Shown one piece after another: positions 61,337-64,000 of a stretch of 64,000 nt of DNA. The stretch is from Desulfatirhabdium butyrativorans DSM 18734 (GTDB lineage Bacteria > Desulfobacterota > Desulfobacteria > Desulfobacterales > Desulfatirhabdiaceae): contig NZ_KE386985.1 of the NCBI RefSeq assembly GCF_000429925.1, positions 285,739 to 349,738 on the forward strand, read 5' to 3'. The notes beneath the pieces were generated by a model. It was not told the DNA's origin. It did not search any database and saw nothing but the letters and a program-made list of their open reading frames with translations. The position numbers and the translations under genes were made by a program. The stretch's first letter is position 1, and each line of letters opens with the position of its first letter.

Positions 61337-61904
61337 TCAGCCACGCTTCCTTATCGAAAATCCGAAAATATTCCCGGACAAGGTCCATGTCCATTTTTGC
61401 CCGATGCAGTTTTAGCAGCCGCTGAATATCCGGTTTATCGATGAGATACCGATTGTCCGGATCATTGCATATCGCCTGAACCTTGAGCCCGATCAGGTCT
61501 TCCGGTCGAACCGCATGAACGTTCAGGCGACCCCCGAATAGCGGTTTTTCAGTCGCTTTCTGCATCATTGTACGGGTATATTTTCTCCTTGCAATCAAAA
61601 AATCGACCTGGCCGAAAACCCTCAACGGCGAACAGTAACAAACGATTTCATCGCTGCTATAGCTCTGACGTTCATATCCCAGTTCGGTCATGATGCGGTT
61701 CACCCTTTCCTTGTCCTCTTCATATATGATGAAATCAATATCTGAGGTAAACCGAGCAACGTCCATCGTGCTCAGAGCAAGGCCTCCGGACAGAACAAAG
61801 GCAATTCCTTCTTCATTGAACCGTTTCATGAGAAGATGAAGTACCGTCTCGAATTTCATGGCCGCATCATGCCTGAGAAACGGGTTATCTCTTTCTTTCG
61901 TCAA
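61308..61904 (-). CDS. Nucleotidyltransferase, AbiEii-like
   Basis: The 198-residue protein has the nucleotidyltransferase core GGLALSTMDVARFTSDIDFII, where GG...DIDF forms the active site of AbiEii/MNT-type enzymes, and the later VFGQVDFLIARRKY with a third acidic residue. Such proteins modify tRNA or a partner toxin. The start may be 61904 or the ATG at 61859 (MKFETVLHL). It overlaps its neighbours on both sides and could be part of a toxin-antitoxin-like module with the small protein downstream. Confidence 0.75.
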   Translation of the reverse strand: MTKERDNPFLRHDAAMKFETVLHLLMKRFNEEGIAFVLSGGLALSTMDVARFTSDIDFIIYEEDKERVNRIMTELGYERQSYSSDEIVCYCSPLRVFGQVDFLIARRKYTRTMMQKATEKPLFGGRLNVHAVRPEDLIGLKVQAICNDPDNRYLIDKPDIQRLLKLHRAKMDMDLVREYFRIFDKEAWLNEWLQEIDG

Positions 61905-62379
61905 GAATCCGTTTCACGAGATTCCCGTCCGCCTGTTTACCGAAATGCTTCATGATGGCGCCCATGGCCTGCGTCGGCGATTTGAACTTCGAAAAATCGA
62001 CGTTCTCCTCAATCCAGCTCCGGATGTCCTCTTCCGAAGCCATCTTCGGCAGATAGGCTTCCAGGATGTGCAGGTATTCGGGGCTTTGTTCGGGCTTGAG
62101 GGAAATCACCGTTTTTTCCGACTTGACCAGCCCCCGGATGATGTCGAGGATATCGTCGTTGGTGATTTCTTCGGCGGTTTTCAGCCGAAAGGATTTCTTT
62201 CCGCTTTCCAACGTCAGTGGAACCGTCAGCTTCGGGAATTCGGACATGATCTGGCGGATGGCGTTACGGAGGGTTTCGTTTTTTTGAAGCATGCTCGTCT
62301 TCAAATCCGCCTTGAGTTTCTCCAGAAGCGGGACATGCATATCCGGGCTCCAGCCATAGGGTTTATCCGTTGTGGTCAT
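61885..62379 (-). CDS. GatB/YqeY domain protein
   Basis: The 164-residue product has the GatB/YqeY helical tail: LEKLKADLKTSMLQKNETLRNAIRQIMSE, then YLHILEAYLPKMASEEDIRSWI and GAIMKHFGKQADGNLVKRIL. It may help tRNA-dependent amidation or quality control, but the function of free YqeY proteins is not settled. The ATG at 62379 (MTTTDKPYG) follows GGAGG; the longer start at 62415 has none. It overlaps the nucleotidyltransferase gene by 20 bases if that starts at 61904. Confidence 0.85.
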   Translation of the reverse strand: MTTTDKPYGWSPDMHVPLLEKLKADLKTSMLQKNETLRNAIRQIMSEFPKLTVPLTLESGKKSFRLKTAEEITNDDILDIIRGLVKSEKTVISLKPEQSPEYLHILEAYLPKMASEEDIRSWIEENVDFSKFKSPTQAMGAIMKHFGKQADGNLVKRILDERKR

Positions 62380-62511
62380 GATTACCTCCTGGGTTAGCGA
62401 TATTATAGGCGTCAACTGTAAAAAGCACTGCTGCGTCGTTCCGGCGACCGATCAAGGTACGGGCATGGGCCAACGATATTGCCCGGGAATGATCGAACGA
62501 AGCTGCCACCG

Positions 62512-64000
62512 TTATGCCGCGTCGCTCAATTGGGTTTCGAAAAACGCTTTTTTCTCCTCGTATTGCCGACTGAGCACATCGAGCTTGTTGAATGCTTCCT
62601 CCATACGATCCTGGCATGCGGCCAGTTCTTTGGAAAGTGCCGCAATCCTGGCACCTTCTCCCGACTGGGCTGCCTCCTGAATGGCCAGCGACAGGGTGCT
62701 CATCGTCTCTTCGTCCGCCACGATCCGGTTTTCGATCTCCGCCATCGCTGTCTCCAGGGGTTTCAGTTCGCGGGATTTTGCTGCGATCAGCTCGGAGCGG
62801 ATTTTCCGCTGCCCTTTTTTGGAGGTTTTGATGACCGGCAGCGTTTCGGCGGAAGGCTGTGATCCACCCGTGCGGACTTCTTCGGCCCATCCGATGGTAT
62901 CGAGAAACCGCTGATAGGTGCCGTCGAAATGCTCGATGCGATCGTCCTGGAATACAATGAGGCTGTCGGCCAGGGCATGCAGAAACATTTCGTTGTGGGT
63001 GACCATGATCAGGGCGCCATCGAAGCTGTCGAGCGCTTCCAGCAGGGCGTCACACGCATCCATGTCGAGGTGGTTGGTCGGCTCGTCGAGAATCAGCAGG
63101 TTGCAAGGCGTAAGCAGAATCTTTCCGAGCATCACCCGGCTTTTTTCGCCGCCGGAGAGCACATCGATCTTTTTCAGGGCATCGTCGCCTTCGAAGAGCA
63201 TCGCCCCGCAAATGTTCCGGACAGCCTGCCGTTCGATCCGGTGGTTGACCGTCCAGATCTCTTCCTCGATGGTATGCTGAGGGATCAGCGTCTGGATATT
63301 GGTCTGCTCATATACCCCCATGGCCACCCCGGGGTTGACGGTGATCTTGCCGCTTTGCGGCTGCAGGGTTCCAGCCAGAAGCCGAAGCAGCGTCGTCTTG
63401 CCTTTCCCGTTTCGTCCGATCACCCCGATCTTGCGACCGGATTCGATGGCGCAGGAAAAATCCCGGATGAGGGGTTGGGTCGGATCATAGGAAAAGTCGA
63501 TATGCTCCGCCCGCAGCATCTGCTTTCCGGAAAAAGGCTTGGAACTGAAGGAAAACTCGAGCTGCCGGATTTTTTCAAGCCGGTCTTTCTGGCTCATCTT
63601 GGCCAGGGTTTTCACGCGGCTTTGCACCATGTTGGCTAGCCGCGCCTTGGCCCGGAAGCGGGAAATGAACAACTCGATTTCCTTCCGCTTTTTTTCGTCG
63701 TTGACCCGCGTCTTTTCGTAAATGGCCTCATCCTGGGCGATCTGGGTGTAGAATTTTTCGGTGTTGCCAGCGATTTTCCGGATTTTTTTCCGGTGGATGC
63801 CCATGGTATGCGTGATGACGGAATCCATGAACCCGCGATCATGGGTGATGAGGACAAGCTCTCTGGGCCAGGATGCCAGAAACCGCTGAATCCAGCGGAT
63901 GGAGGCGATGTCGAGGTAGTTGGTGGGCTCATCGAGAAGCAGCATGTCCGGATCGGACACCAGAATCTTGGCCAGATTGAGCCGCACCTGATATCCTCCC
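62512..64000 (-). CDS. ABC-F family ATPase, partial (C-terminal part)
   Basis: ABC-F proteins act on the ribosome. The visible part begins at the end of the first ABC domain (signature SGGYQ at the edge, then LLLDEPTNYLD), continues with the linker (about residues 65-150) and the complete second ABC domain: Walker A GRNGKGKTTLLRLL, signature LSGGEKSRVMLGKIL and LLILDEPTNHLD. It ends with a coiled-coil tail (about residues 390-490). The start lies beyond the right end of the window; the frame is open through position 64000. The subclass cannot be named. Confidence 0.92.
   Translation of the reverse strand, partial: GGYQVRLNLAKILVSDPDMLLLDEPTNYLDIASIRWIQRFLASWPRELVLITHDRGFMDSVITHTMGIHRKKIRKIAGNTEKFYTQIAQDEAIYEKTRVNDEKKRKEIELFISRFRAKARLANMVQSRVKTLAKMSQKDRLEKIRQLEFSFSSKPFSGKQMLRAEHIDFSYDPTQPLIRDFSCAIESGRKIGVIGRNGKGKTTLLRLLAGTLQPQSGKITVNPGVAMGVYEQTNIQTLIPQHTIEEEIWTVNHRIERQAVRNICGAMLFEGDDALKKIDVLSGGEKSRVMLGKILLTPCNLLILDEPTNHLDMDACDALLEALDSFDGALIMVTHNEMFLHALADSLIVFQDDRIEHFDGTYQRFLDTIGWAEEVRTGGSQPSAETLPVIKTSKKGQRKIRSELIAAKSRELKPLETAMAEIENRIVADEETMSTLSLAIQEAAQSGEGARIAALSKELAACQDRMEEAFNKLDVLSRQYEEKKAFFETQLSDAA

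Overview
The window looks like chromosomal DNA of a Gram-negative bacterium of moderately high GC. The gene families (GAK-type cluster, NtrC-type two-component systems, Cas4-Cas1 fusion, C-P lyase next to an OlsF-like lipid synthase) suggest Desulfobacterota (the old Deltaproteobacteria). This is inference: there is no rRNA or other taxonomic marker here.

Layout. 1-2.1 kb: the adaptation end of a CRISPR-Cas locus (cas4-cas1 fusion, cas2), with no array in view. 2.4-6.0 kb: thioesterase, pRiA4b ORF-3-like protein, RmlB, and a proline racemase/hydroxyproline epimerase translationally coupled to a 28-residue membrane microprotein. 6.2-12.7 kb: a signalling block (REC-PAS-kinase, REC-HD-GYP, HDOD, REC-PAS, membrane histidine kinase). 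13.2-18.65 kb: an accessory island with an adenine methylase and PD-(D/E)XK restriction pair, attC-like integron cassette sites without an integrase, small cassette genes, one ORF broken by an in-frame TAG and a PIN-domain remnant. The island separates the histidine kinase from a probable partner NtrC-type regulator at 18.7 kb. Then come a metallophosphoesterase and an AAA-ATPase-like/PD-(D/E)XK protein.

22.7-38.9 kb is devoted to phosphonate and phosphate scavenging: phnC-D-E, a phosphonoacetate hydrolase-like gene, the C-P lyase genes phnGHIJKLM, a frameshifted TIM-barrel gene, then phnX, phnW and a secreted alkaline phosphatase. The C-P lyase block sits between two 371-bp direct repeats (about 93% identical by hand count), each carrying a piece of a lost aminoethylphosphonate-binding protein gene. 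A repeated AT-rich direct-repeat motif, a candidate Pho box, lies in both repeats, upstream of phnC, and upstream of the two olsF/phoH loci.

40.1-56.9 kb, all on the minus strand: an OlsF-like ornithine lipid synthase followed by a 33-codon phoH stub; then a large cluster built round the uncharacterised GAK system (two amphi-Trp proteins, CofD-like, HprK-related kinase, ATP-grasp, XXXCH protein) plus a PhoU-APH fusion, a PHP-like protein, an Lgt-like membrane protein, a phosphatidylserine decarboxylase and an 808-residue unknown; then a complete PIN-PhoH gene preceded by an olsF stub. The complementary truncations at the two ends imply duplication of a Pho-box/olsF/phoH operon around the GAK cluster. 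This is the best candidate for an undescribed system in the window.

57.2-64 kb is housekeeping: carB, a DUF4405 membrane protein, a nucleotidyltransferase, a YqeY-like protein and the C-terminal part of an ABC-F ATPase that runs off the right edge.
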